Below are positions 11,901 to 22,492 of a stretch of 64,000 nucleotides of DNA, piece by piece. Location: assembly GCF_030035675.1 (NCBI RefSeq), contig NC_084493.1, forward strand, positions 21,243,822 through 21,307,821, in the 5' to 3' direction. This DNA is from Rhineura floridana (Eukaryota; Chordata; Lepidosauria; Squamata; Rhineuridae). The notes beneath the pieces were generated by a model. That model ran no database searches and was not told the origin of the DNA. It worked only from the letters and a program-made list of their open reading frames with translations. A program made the translations under genes and the position numbers. Position 1 is the first letter of the stretch; each line of letters begins with the position of its first letter.

Positions 11901-14900
11901 ATCTTTGTTCATATGTTCCAATAAGTAGGACCCAGAAACAATGACTGACAAACAGTTTTGTGTTCTGACAAATGCAGCCTGACAGAATAATGCATATAAT
12001 CCGAGGAAAAGAACTCACTGAGTGCACCAAAAATGCCTTTATTTGCCTGTGCCTGGGGTAGGAAGATTGGCAGGGCACTTACAGAAACAGCTTACCATTC
12101 CCAAAAATACGTTCCCTGTCACACTCAGTGACTCTATGGTTGTCGTGTTCATGGTAATTTGCAGCAGCCAGGAGATCTGCAGAATTAAGCCAGAAATCAG
12201 CCAGTGGGATACTGTTCATCACACAGCCTGTATGACCTAATAAGAAAGTTATCACATAACTATTATTCTGCTCCAAAACCACCTGCACCCAGTGGAGGAT
12301 CTCCTGTCTTCACACTAATTTTCACCAGGCAAGCATTGTAGTGTTTTCAGCTACTCAGCCTCATAGCAGCAATGGAGAGCATCTCTCCCAGAATCTAGAG
12401 CTCCGTGCCCAGCATTACCTTCAGAATCACCCACTGTATAACGCCCAGGTAGTAGAGAATAGAAGTCACAGAGCTGAAGAAGGTAAGAATGGGCAATGCC
12501 TGGAGACAGAACACAATAGTAAATGTCAGTCTTTAGTAAATGCTAGGCAAGGTGGTACAAAAGAGCATATATAGGTGGTATTGATCATAAAGCGCACCAC
12601 AGAATGTCAAAGCAGCTCCTAGGATGTAGATTGTTAAAGAAATACCGACTGCTGTGAGCTGGCCCTGTAGCCTGCATGGACAAAGTGAAGTTGATTTCAT
12701 ATTGCTGGGCCTCTATGTAGTTAAGACAATGGCCTTACCATTTGGCCCGTTTGGGCCCCTTTTTGTGTGGATCTAGGGCAAGTTCCCTGTGTAGACTGTA
12801 GCCCACAGCTCAGGCATGATGTGTCGTATCCCAGTCATGCCATGAAAGTTAGCCTCTCAGTTCAAGGACAGGTGACCAACAGAAAGATGGGGCCAAAGTG
12901 AAGTTTTTGTAAAAACATTGCCTTCAACTAACCAGAAAAGCAAAGGATTCTTGGATCAGTTTTTCCCCAAATACAAAGCTGGAACCAGCTCTGGTATAGT
13001 CCAGGAATATCTGCAAGGGAAACATTGGAGAGAATGAGGTTGGACAGGGCTTAGCCTGACTGCAGCAGAATGGATTCTATATTGTTGTTTCCAAGCAAAC
13101 TGGCTATTTCATGGAAAAGCATCTATTTGGACAGAATACTTGAAACAGTCCAAGAGACTAAATGCACTTCATGGAATAGAAATCCATGCTAGCCACAAAG
13201 GAAATACAGTCTTATGCTTCTGAAATTGTTATTATATATTATACTACTTTTGAGGGGTACTTTATAATATTATTCTTCCTTACCATACCCTATGGAATAT
13301 TATTTTTGTTTAACATGTTGGGCTCCTGAGGTTCTAAGTTCATGTATGGAACAAAGTATTGTAGGAAGAAATATACTGATGCCATATGTATTATTTGAAA
13401 AATCCTTTCAGTGAAATTTTGGAGATCTCTGCTTGTTGTTCTACTTCTTACAGCTGGAAGAGTTTATCATGGAAGAGAGTGGAGCTTATAGAAAGTTTAT
13501 GTATTAGATTGATCTTGAATCCTCATGTGTTAGATCAAAATTGGATTATAAGACCATGTTGAGCAATACAGGAGTCAATAAACAATGCAAACAACTTTCC
13601 ATATGTTATACTCAGTTCCATTTCCTGTAGTATGTGTTTTTAAATTTCACCTGCAGAATACCTTCTACCTACATCAAATTCTGAGACCAAACTGTCCCTG
13701 AGGGAGCTTCAGATGACCCCAGGATTGATATGTCAGGAAGTAATAATGCTCCATACCTGAACTTGTGCGCCAATAAACTGGAAAGCCAGAAATCCAGGTT
13801 CTGTCCGAATGATAAGGATGCCAAGGATAAACTGCAGGGCAAGCCCCCAGAACACAGCTCTCCAGGACACCTGTAAACCAACACATGTAAGTGGGATCTC
13901 TGCAAGTAAAGGCAGCAAGACCATTCTGTAAGAGCCAGCATTAGCCAGTAAGCCAGAATACCACTGGTCTGTGGAACACACTGGCAAAGGAGGTAATATA
14001 AAGGAGGTCATTGTATGAATAGGTGTTGCTATTGTTTTGTAAAAATCCTTAAAAATCCATGTTAAGGAAACTGAAATTCTGCTGTCAAATGTATTTATTT
14101 ACTTACATTTTAGCTCATTCAGTCTTGAGATTCAGGCAGGTAATAATTTAAAAAATAAAATTAAGCTGGAAGCTGAAAAATGAAATGTACAGGTTGCGTT
14201 GATGTATGAGAGAAGAGAATTGGGTTCCACAGGTACATATCCTTGGAGTTCAATTCTTCTTTCCCTTGTGATCCTTTCAGGAGGCTTCTCAAGAAAAGTT
14301 TTTTTTTTGTAGTTGAATTTGTCTAATAGATGGTAAATTCAAGAGGATCCTTTCAGAGTCCTAGAAACTACAATGAGCTACAAGGGAGCAGGCATGAGGG
14401 AACTCAAACATATCCAAATATTTATACAATCTTGCTATTTGAAAGCCATTATTTTAATAAGCACTGCTGTATTAATGCTTTAATAAGCCTATTTTAGCAG
14501 AAAGCTTTTTGTAAGATGATGTGTGATGGGATATATGTCCGAGTTCTTTTGACATCAAAAGTCATAAACTATTGCACCTTCTCCCTCCCCCCATCCCCAA
14601 ATGCTCCCACTTACAGCCCTGTGGTGTTTGGAGGAGGCGAAGAGTAGTAGTATCAAAACACAGAAGCCACCAAAAGATATCAATTGCTCTTGCCTTTTGG
14701 ACACATCAATAACCAGCCATGTGATCAAACCACCTAAAAAAGATAGGCACAGTACCCTAGGAAGGAAGAATATTAGCATATTAGTGTGTGTGGGTGAGTG
14801 AGTGAGTGAGTGAGTGAGTGAGAGAGAGAAAAACAAACAAACAAACCCTGTTTGAGTTCTTTCAAAAAAGATCCCCTCAAGATGTAGGTTGGCAATGGTC

Positions 14901-17900
14901 CTTGCCTTTCCACAATGCACATAACACAGCAATGCAATATAGCTTGCACCCCTAAGAACACTGCAGCACTGTTGGACTGAGACTGGAGAATATCTGCTCT
15001 GGGAGTGAATACCTGACAATTTGGTACACCACATTTACTGCAGTGAGGTGTCCAGCACATCTGCTGTGTCATTATGGGATCAGATTCAGTTGATTTGACC
15101 TGATGATGTGGGCAAGATACTTGCAACTATGTGCTCATCCATATGTTCTCTTGACCCCTGCCCCTCTTAGCTTATTAAAGTAAGCCAAGGGGGTATGGCT
15201 GGTTGAATTCCAGGTGTGGTCAATGCATGCTTGCAGGAGGGAATGGTCTCAGCTGTCTTGAGAGGCAGGGATTTGACCACTCCTGAAAAAGCCCGACCTC
15301 CAGAACCATTGGTTTGCAGTAATAGTAAAAGTAATAATACTAATTCTGATTATTAATTAGATTTATTAGTCACTTGTTACCCACAGATCTTCAAGCAACT
15401 ACCAATATTGTTAAAAGTAAATATACCATACCACAAAAACAAAATAATAAAACCACCACCCCCATACAGCTACAGAAAGTTTTGGCAGCACCCCAATACA
15501 AACATCATCCCAGTATATCAAACGTCTAGGAAAAAAGATAAGTATTTACATGGCACTGAAAAGATGTCAATGAAGGTGTCAGGCAGACCTCACTGGGGAG
15601 CGCATTCCACAGATGGGGAGCCACAACTGAAAAGGCTTTCTCCCTTGTTATCACTCTCTGAGCCTCCCCCAGAGGGGGGACCTGGAGAAGGGCCTCAGAA
15701 GAAGATCTAAGGATCCAGCAGATTCATATCAGGAGAGGCGTTACAGGAGATATTGGGGTCCTGAGTTGTAAAGAGCTTTATAGGTCAAAACCAGCACTTT
15801 GAATTAAGTTTGGAGCATATAGGCAGCCAGTGCAATTGGAACAGAATTGGTGTTATATGCTCAGTGGGGAAGGTGATAGAGAAGGTTGTGGTGAGAGTGC
15901 TTGCATTGCCAATTATCTTGACACCAATTATCCATAACACCAATAAAATCAATTATCTTGACACATTTCAGGCCAGGTTCAGGCCAGGTTCATGCCTGGT
16001 TATGAGACTGAATCAGCCTTGGCCACCCTGCTGGATGACCTTTATTGAGAGAAGGACAGGAGTACAACCTATTTTTCTTACTTAATCTCTCAGTAGCTGT
16101 TGATACCATTTTAATATCTTCCTGATTGGGGAGATGGGCATTAGGAACCCTGTTTTAGTGTTTCTGATCCTATCTCCAGGGTTAGTTTCAGAAAATAGCA
16201 TTGGGTGATTATCTTTCAGCTCCTTGGCAGTTGTGCTCTGGGGTGCTGGAGGGTACAATCTTGTCCCCAAAGCTATTTAACATCTACATGAAACTTTTGG
16301 AAGTGGACACGAAATTTGGAGTGAGGTGCCATCAGTACACTGATGATACCTATCTGTAACAACTGAATCGGGAGAGGCCATGCAAGACCTTGACCAGTGC
16401 CTAGACTTGGTGGTGGCTGGATGAGGGCCAAAAAACTGAGTCTGAATCCTGACAAGACAGAGGTGTTGTGGGTGAGGAGTTCCTGAGTCTCAATAACTGG
16501 TCAATTGCCTGGTTTGGATGGGGTCACACTCCCCATGAAGCAGGTTCATAGTCTGGGCATGCTCCTGGATCCATCTCAGTGGCTAGGAGTGTCTTTTACC
16601 AGCTTTGGATGGTAAAATAGCTATGGCTGTTTCTGGATCAGGATAGTCTGACCATTGTTGGCCATGCACTGGTAACCTTCAGATTTGATTACAGCAATGC
16701 GCTCTATGTGGGGCTGTCCCTGAGTGCAAATGCAGCAGTTTGACTGCTCACTGGGGCAGAATATCACCACTGAAAGAATTGCATTTGCTGCCAATTATGT
16801 GTCTTAAGTTCAAGGTGCTAGTACTGGTGTACAAAGGCCATACAGGTCAGGACCAGAATACCTAAAAGACCATCTCTCCCACTATATACCAAACTGACTA
16901 GTGTGCTCTGCGGCAGAGGGCCTCCTGTAGATACTATCTCATTAGGAGGTCCATTCTATAAAATGTAGGAATCAGGCTTCTAGTGTGATAGCACCTAGCC
17001 CTTGGAACTCCTCTCATTACATATTAGACAAACCCCATCTCTGTTGTCTTTTCGGCACCCTTTGAAGACCTTCCTTTTTTAACAAGCCTTTTAAGTGGAG
17101 ACTCTTATCCCACTGGGTTTGAATTTGTTTTTATACAAGTTTTTATTATTGATGTTTTAATGATTTTTTTCATTAATTGTTTTGAGATGTTTCATGGGAA
17201 GTGATTTATAAATGAAATAGTTATATAAAATGTATACATGATGTCTAATTAACTCTCCAAGTAGCTTCCAGTTGGCACATTATGTACAAAACAGACAAAG
17301 AGATTCAACAGTTAAGTGCAGAATGTTTTTAACTTTGGAAAATTGTATTCTTTTTTCCTGTGAGTAACTAGACATAACAATTTACCACACTTTAATTTGA
17401 TAGGGAAGGCACTGGGAAAAATGTTTGTACATAAAATTGTTCTGCTCATCCCCGAGCTAGAATATATTGCAAGGAGTTGTATCAATGCTGACTGCATGCA
17501 AAATAAAATCCACGTGCCAGACCCATGTGGCAAGCTGGTCCCCAACTCACCATTTCAGCCATGGCCAGACAGTCTCTAAGCGTTTCCCAATAGGGTTCAG
17601 CAGCTGGGTAATTGCTGCCCCACACCATTTCTGTATCAGGCAAACAGCCACACCAAAGATGGCTATGGCAGTTAAAACAACCAAACCCCGGGCTCGCTTG
17701 AAGTTCAGAACACAGGCAGCAATGAAGTATGCCAGGTAGGCTAGAGGGAAGAAACATAAAGCCGATGAACAGTACCAGTGGAACATGAGTTGTCAGTAAA
17801 GGGTTGGCTTTCCCTTTTCCCGTTAATTATCAATATCATTTATAAGCCCTCCTATCCACAGCACACAAGAGGACTGAGGGGGGGAAGTTTAAAATCATAT

Positions 17901-20900
17901 CTTTAAAAGTTACAGTATAACTGTAAATAAATCAAACTTTAAATAGAACTGTTATGTTATGTTATGTTATGTTACGTTATGTTACGGTTTATTTCTATAC
18001 CGCATTTTGGCCAAAAAGGCCCTCCAGGCAGCTCTCAAAAAATAAATACAAATACAATATACACATCAGAAAAAAACAATACAGTGTACAAAAATGTAAA
18101 TAACAAAATATTAATATTGTTAAAAAAGCAACAGCAACATCTTTCAACAACAATACAATAACAGTATAATCATAACTCAGTTGTGAATAATCGCAGACTG
18201 TAAATCAACTCATGACCATGAGTAAATATTTATATATCTCTGGTGCTTCCCAGAAAATATCACAGGGGAGAAGGAACAGTTTTTCTTACCATAAACAGTA
18301 TTTCTTTGTGGATGTCCAGAGGGCTCCCAGACGGGTTGCGCTGCCTACCCTGCAGCTCAGAGACAGGAAACACCTAAACTTCACCAGAAAACTTTGCTCC
18401 TCTCTTCCTGTTGAGGCTCAGTACCATTTCATGGAACAGGACAGAAAAACAAATCACAACAGGAGAATTAGTAGACAGAAGAAAACAGCAATGCAGAAGA
18501 GGAAAATATTTTAAACACAACGTGAACACTGAGGTTATTGACATGTTGATAGAACCAAATGAAGAGCAGTGGCATATGAGTAATAACGTTAAGAAGGAAA
18601 ACGGCACTCCTGGATGCAGTCTCGACCACCTGAAGCAATGAAAAGATGTTTACAGGTAGCCAAAGAGGGTGGGTCTTGAAGCCCTCTAGACATCTACAAA
18701 GAAATACCATTGACAGTAAGATGTTCCTTTTCCCATGGATGTTAGAGCTCCAAGATGGGACATACTAAAGATAAGGCTGGGTGGAGGAGGGAAGCTTTGG
18801 ATGCAGATGGAGACAAAACTTGCTGTAAAACTCTGCATCCAAAGGCTCTCAGCAGAGCCGTATAAGTCTAACTTGAAGTGTTTCATGAAAGTAGTAACTG
18901 TTGACCACGTTGCTGCTGATCTCAGATATCGGGACATTAGTGGAGAATGGTGCAGACTTAGCTGCTGATCTGGTGGACTGCATTGTGAGGCTTGCAGGAA
19001 AAGGTAAGTGAAGGGCCTCATATGCCAAAGATATACAGGCTTTAGTCCACCTCAAAAGTGTGGAACTAGTGACTTTTCCCCTCACAGTAGTAGGGTGAGA
19101 AGACATGAAAAGAATGTCAGTCTGGCAGAAGGGCTTTGTACAATTAATGTATACCTTAAGGGCCAGTCTTAACAACTAGGGAGTGCCATCTTTTTTTCTT
19201 AGGATGGGCAAGGTTAGGACAGAAAGAGGGAAGAATTATTTCTTGCTGCAGAATGAACCTTTAGGACAAATGCTGAGTTAGTGTGTAGAGCAACTCTATC
19301 TTTATGAAATACACACAAATGTTTGGGCCACCAATAGAGCTTATAGTTTTGACACTCTACAAGCAGTCGTGATGGCTACCAAAAAGATTGCCTTCAGAGA
19401 GAGGATTCTTAGAGACACAGAAATGAGAGATTGGAAGGGGGACTTTCAGAGCACCAACAAGACAGTGTGAAGGCTTCAAGTATAAAAACAACACTACTGT
19501 GGGAAATCCATGGCAGACACTCCTTTGAGAAATCACTTTAGCATTGGATGCAAGCCCAGAATACCTGATTGAAGTAGTTTCTAGAACAGATGAAAGGGCC
19601 AAAGCTTGCTTCTTTAAAGTATTAGGATGCAAATTCAAGTCCAGGTTTTCTTGCAATCCATCAATGATTGAAGCAGAGACAGGGTCAGTGCTGTGATCGT
19701 TACACCAGTGTCAGAGGACCGACCAGGTAAGCCTGGTAGGATCAGAGAGTGAAAAGTCTTCTCGCTGAAAGATTGTTTCAATCACCCTGGGAGGCAATCC
19801 CGACTTCAATAACTGATGCTGTTCAGTCCCCACATGGCTAACTGTAGCCACTCGGGATCTGGGTGCAGCAAGAGGGCCTGACAAAGGATTCTGTTGAAAC
19901 AGAAGGTGGAGGAGAGATGGATAGCGGTATTAACTCCAAAAACCAGGGACGCCTTGGCCAATGTGGGGTCGGCAGTACTACTTAGGCCCTTTCCCATCTG
20001 ATATTCATCACTCTAGAAATCGGTGAAGACAGGGGAAATGCATAGAGCAGGCCCTGGGCCTTGGTGCTGAGAGTGTGCCTACCTATTCCATTTCTTGGTC
20101 TGAATATCTTGTGAAGAAGTGGTTGACTCAATGGCTGAGGCAGGAGGCAAAGAGATTCACCAAGAACCAGCCAAACTGGCATTGTAGCATCAGGAAGACT
20201 TCCTGATTCAAGGCTCAGTCTCCTGAGATGAAACTTTGTCAACTCAGTCAATCTGCTGATGGGTTCATTTTTCCCTGGATGTACTCTGCCTTGACAGAGA
20301 ACAAATGGACCTTCACCCAGCTCAGCGTGGATGAAGCTTTGGTCTGAAGGGCCTGAAATCGAGTGCCCCCTTTACGATTTATGTGAGCTTTGGTACAAGT
20401 GTTATCTGTGTGGATCAGAATGTAAGGAAGATACAGTATGTTGAAGAAGTAGCGAACGGCCAAGTGAGCTGCCCTGAGCTCTAGCCAGTTGATACTTCTC
20501 TGGGCCTCTGATGGAGACCTCTGGCTTTAAGTAAACTGGCCCTGACAGTAAGCCCTCCCAACAAGTTTGGCTGGCATCTGTCGATATGACTGACTGTGGA
20601 GGATCTTGAAAAGAAACTTCTTTCCTCAGGTGATGCTCCATGTTCCACCACCTTCACTGCGTTGGGGAGGAGGACACTCTGATGGCGACTGCAGGCTATG
20701 TCATCCTGAAACTTCAGCAGAAACCATTGCAGGAGCCTTGCATGAAGACACACCCACGGGATGTTTGGCATCCCCAGCAGTTGGGCTAGGACCAACACAT
20801 CTGCTGAGCAAGCCTGCAAGAGGGAGAACAGAAGGGTTAAGATCTTCTGAATTCTTTCAGAAGAAGGAGACATGGGTCCTGACTGGGTCTCCAGCCAAGC

Positions 20901-22492
20901 TCTGAGATGCTATAACTGACAGGATCTAGATAAGTGACTTTTCTGTTGTTTATCAGAAAGCCATGGTCTTTCAGGTGCTCCAGCATCACCTGGCCACTCT
21001 CCTGAGCCTGGACAAGATTTGCAGATTGCATCAGGTGGTCATCCAGGTAGGTGTGAATGTGAATTGCTTGAAGTTGGTGCTGATACGAGGGCCACTATCA
21101 TCTTTGTGAATACACAAGGGAAGTGCTCAGTATTAATAGTGGTGGTAGTTGTAGGTGAAACGGAGGTGACAAAATGGAAAAAATGGAAATGGACTGCTTT
21201 CAAGTCGATTCCGACTTATGGCGACCCTATGGATAGGGTTTTCATGGTAAGCAGTATTCAGAGGGGGTTTACCATTGCCCTCCTCTGAGGCTGAGAGGCA
21301 GTGAATGGCCCAAGGTCACCCAGTGAGCTTCATGGCTATGTGGAGATTCGAAGTATGCCTCATTGAGGTCTATGGAGGCCATAAATTTCAATGGTTGAAG
21401 TGGTTCCCAAATAGATGAAAGAGCTTCCATATGGAATTTTTTTGTAAGTTACAAACTGATTGAGAAATTTGAGAGCAAGCACCACGTGCCAGAATCCGTC
21501 CCTATAAGGTATCAAGAAAAATACTGAATAGAGGCCTGAGTAGATCTCACCTGGAGGCACTGCTTCTGTGGCCTTGATCTCCAGTAGGTGTTGAATATTC
21601 TGCCTGACTGGCTGATGTGTCAGCAGAGTGGAGAGGGAAGGAATATGGTGGGCGGATACCCCTGCAACTGTATCCTGTAACCTTCCAAGATGACACAAAG
21701 CACACACTTGTCCTTGGTTAAGGCCCGCCACCAGGACAGAAACTGAGTTAGTCTCCCATCCACCAGAGGCAGAAGAGAAGTAGTCAGAAGTGCTGTTGTC
21801 AGTAGAGCCTTGGGAAGGATTTTGTGATCTCTGTTGGAAATGTGGGCAGTTCCAAGAAGGTCAGCCACTACAGAAGTCTCAGCTACAAATGGAAGACCTG
21901 TAGACACGAAAGGAATTAGAAGATACAAAAGAGCACCTGAAATAATGGCAGTCATACTTCTGTTGTGATAGCATTGACTTCCTTTTATCCCTGATCTCTA
22001 CCAAGACATCATTCAGTGCTGCTTCCAGGGTCTTTTGAGGGCAAAATGGCAGACACGAAGACAGCTCCATAATGGCAGTCACCTGATTGCTAGCTGCTTG
22101 GGGACTGACCACAGCTACCGCTGAAAGCTGCCCCACGACCAAAATGCAGAAGAACGTAAACCTGGAGAAATTTGGGAGGGAAATAGGTGAAATAATACAA
22201 TGAAAGAAGTGACAAAGTAATAGATAGATCTCAAAAAGGATGTGCTTCAAACTGAGAAAGGAAATTGACTGAGACTCAATTGGAAGGGGGAGCAAAGTCT
22301 TCTGTTGAAGGTTAGGCGCTTCCTGTTTCTGAGCTGCAGGGAAGGCAGCACAACCCATCTTGGAGCCCTCTGGACATCCATGAAAGAATCTTACCTGCAC
22401 ATAGGAAGCCCAAGAAGATTTTCCACAATACCTCGCTGTGTGCATTGCAATAGTCATATACTTTACAACAGGGTTCTGTTACTCTGCTGATC
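8818..22492 (-). CDS. SLC28A2: SLC28A2-type concentrative nucleoside transporter, partial gene (10 exons seen)
   Basis: Multi-pass plasma membrane transporter that couples sodium entry to nucleoside uptake. Ten minus-strand exons in order match CNT proteins from the first membrane segment ([16 protein letters not shown]) through [47 protein letters not shown] and [10 protein letters not shown]. They cover about 403 of some 650 residues. The first exon(s) and the last roughly 200 residues were not found. All seen exons have GT/AG ends and matching phases. Residues GM after GNVFL equal the purine-selective CNT2 pair (CNT1 has SQ), but RTEPGF, QWVILK and [12 protein letters not shown] look more like CNT1. 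The SLC28A2 name therefore relies on adjacency to SHF. Oddities: exon 12933-13011 has one extra base in a run of six A, and TEAPL reads TEALL. It is a gene with a possible frameshift or base-call error, or a recent pseudogene. Confidence 0.85.
9520..9900 (-). mobile_element. L2/CR1-like LINE 3' part, reverse orientation
   Basis: Plus-strand text such as GGTCCCTCCTGAATAGCAGG and the 'attcca...gccac...gagaagaccc' pattern recurs at 15590-15680 and 62180-62230, always reversed. Old, and lies in an SLC28A2 intron. Confidence 0.5.
11038..11168 (-). CDS. SLC28A2: SLC28A2 exon: [19 protein letters not shown] segment
   Basis: 131 bp. [19 protein letters not shown] and [12 protein letters not shown] match CNT1 ([31 protein letters not shown]). 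Acceptor GCTGTAG, donor GTGAGT, end phase 2. Confidence 0.9.
11724..11849 (-). CDS. SLC28A2: SLC28A2 exon: [11 protein letters not shown]...AYISFG
   Basis: 126 bp, phase 0. [20 protein letters not shown] followed by [20 protein letters not shown] matches CNT proteins throughout. The Pro of the usual TEAPL/TESPL is replaced by Leu. The SV pair in AGSVLG is the CNT3 version; CNT1 has SL and CNT2 has TV. Acceptor CCTGCAG, donor GTGAGT. Confidence 0.9.
12096..12176 (-). CDS. SLC28A2: SLC28A2 exon: substrate-site segment ending GNVFLGM
   Basis: 81 bp, phase 0: [20 protein letters not shown] then FLGM. The conserved Glu of the CNT (A/I)-E-(T/S) motif is kept (IES). The usual MGTT reads MNTT. The final GM is the CNT2-type pair at the selectivity position. 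Acceptor TCTGCAG, donor GTAAGC. Confidence 0.88.
12419..12499 (-). CDS. SLC28A2: SLC28A2 exon: [19 protein letters not shown] segment
   Basis: 81 bp, phase 0. It encodes a membrane helix and VIQWVILK, matching CNT1 (LPIIVFFSCVISVLYHVG, QWVILK). Acceptor CTCCAG, donor GTAATG. Confidence 0.88.
12933..13011 (-). CDS. SLC28A2: SLC28A2 exon: [16 protein letters not shown] segment, with a one-base length change
   Basis: 79 bp where the family has 78. [17 protein letters not shown] is in frame. After a run of six A on the coding strand (plus strand 12960-12965, TTTTTT), the reading LIQESFAFL continues only one base out of register. Acceptor CTTGCAG, donor GTTAGT. Either a true frameshift or a homopolymer error. 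Confidence 0.8.
13757..13870 (-). CDS. SLC28A2: SLC28A2 exon: [14 protein letters not shown] segment
   Basis: 114 bp, phase 0 at both ends. [18 protein letters not shown] and [13 protein letters not shown] are near-identical in pattern to CNT1 (VSWRAVSWGLGLQF, VIRTEPGFIAFEW). Acceptor TTTACAG, donor GTATGG. Confidence 0.9.
14615..14756 (-). CDS. SLC28A2: SLC28A2 exon: membrane segment with KHHRA end
   Basis: 142 bp. The reading [20 protein letters not shown] and then FASSKHHRA matches CNT1/2 (GLxLWLxLDTxQRPEQL, FACSKHH). The acceptor chosen is TTCCTAG at 14757-14758, because it keeps phase with the previous exon; a second AG closer in does not. Donor GTAAGT. Confidence 0.88.
14794..14830 (+). 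repeat. (GTGA)n then (GA)n microsatellite
   Basis: About eight GTGA units followed by GA units, located 40 bp upstream of an SLC28A2 exon in the transcript direction. Confidence 0.9.
15375..15890 (-). mobile_element. L2/CR1-like LINE 3' half, reverse orientation
   Basis: Contains the reversed family landmarks 'gcattccacag...gccac...gaaaaggc' and, from about 15760, AAAGAGCTTTATAGGTCAAA and 'gcaattggaacag', which are typical of this family. It abuts a plus-strand LINE of related type at 15950, so two insertions lie tail to head. Confidence 0.55.
15950..17225 (+). mobile_element. L2-like LINE, 5' truncated, decayed reverse transcriptase
   Basis: The plus-strand frames show remnants of a LINE reverse transcriptase. 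These include QYTDDTYL (family YADDTxL) at about 16330-16357, [18 protein letters not shown] at about 16670, and a final PLKTFLF...QAF before a 3' tail ending GAAGTGATTTATAAATGAAA. It has many stops and frameshifts and is clearly inactive. Confidence 0.7.
17551..17740 (-). CDS. SLC28A2: SLC28A2 exon: membrane segments 1-2
   Basis: 190 bp. It encodes [20 protein letters not shown] and a second hydrophobic helix ending in [19 protein letters not shown]. It aligns with the CNT2 segment AYLLAACILNFQRALALFV. Acceptor CCCTCTAG, donor GTGAGT, end phase 2. Confidence 0.88.
17945..18160 (-). mobile_element. LINE 3' tail with (TTATG)n, reverse orientation
   Basis: Begins with about seven TTATG-like units followed by 'ggtttatttctataccgcattttggcc'-type sequence. 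The same tail in plus orientation, with ATAAC units, lies at 58115-58170. It is inside the SLC28A2 intron next to the second DIRS-type element. Confidence 0.5.
18672..18760 (+). repeat. Internal complementary region of second DIRS-type element
   Basis: The first half is complementary to the left end (about 18268-18330) and the second half to the right end (about 22350-22387), the same arrangement as at 474-572. Confidence 0.75.
21170..21360 (-). mobile_element. tRNA-type SINE with Bov-B tail, truncated, inside DIRS copy
   Basis: The reverse complement of the 38218-38450 SINE body: Bov-B-like tail first (TTCAAGTCGATTCCGACTTA, TGGCGACCCTATGGATAGGG), then the 'aggtcacccagtgagcttcatggc' middle. 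The tRNA head is missing. Its insertion postdates the surrounding DIRS copy. Confidence 0.75.
22395..22492 (-). CDS. SLC28A2: SLC28A2 exon: end of cytosolic N terminus and start of first membrane segment
   Basis: 98 bp. The reading [20 protein letters not shown] parallels the CNT pattern S-F-C-x-x-H-x-x-L-F-x-x-x-x-x-G-L-L-C. The acceptor is CTCCTCAG and the donor GTAAGA. It ends in phase 1 with G, which joins CC of exon 17551-17740 to make Ala. The end of the second DIRS-type element lies about 8 bp beyond the donor. Confidence 0.75.

Larger units (their letters stand above)
18268..22387 (-). mobile_element. DIRS-type retrotransposon, older broken copy
   Basis: A fossil in the same orientation and layout as the first DIRS-type element. 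Inverted terminal repeats lie at about 18268-18425 and 22250-22387, and an internal complementary region at about 18672-18760. Remains of recombinase (18.7-19.6 kb), RNase H (about 20.2-20.6 kb), reverse transcriptase (about 21.36-21.7 kb) and a short gag-like part (about 21.9-22.1 kb) are recognisable. The ends differ by roughly one base in six, so it is much older than the first copy. It has many breaks and most of the gag-like region is missing. A Bov-B-tailed SINE (21170-21360) is inserted in it. It fills most of an SLC28A2 intron. Confidence 0.85.

Noticed and set aside
13669-14011. Three overlapping minus-strand frames around 13.7-14.0 kb
   Set aside because: Only the segment 13757-13870 in one frame is an SLC28A2 exon; the rest are shadows or intron read-through.
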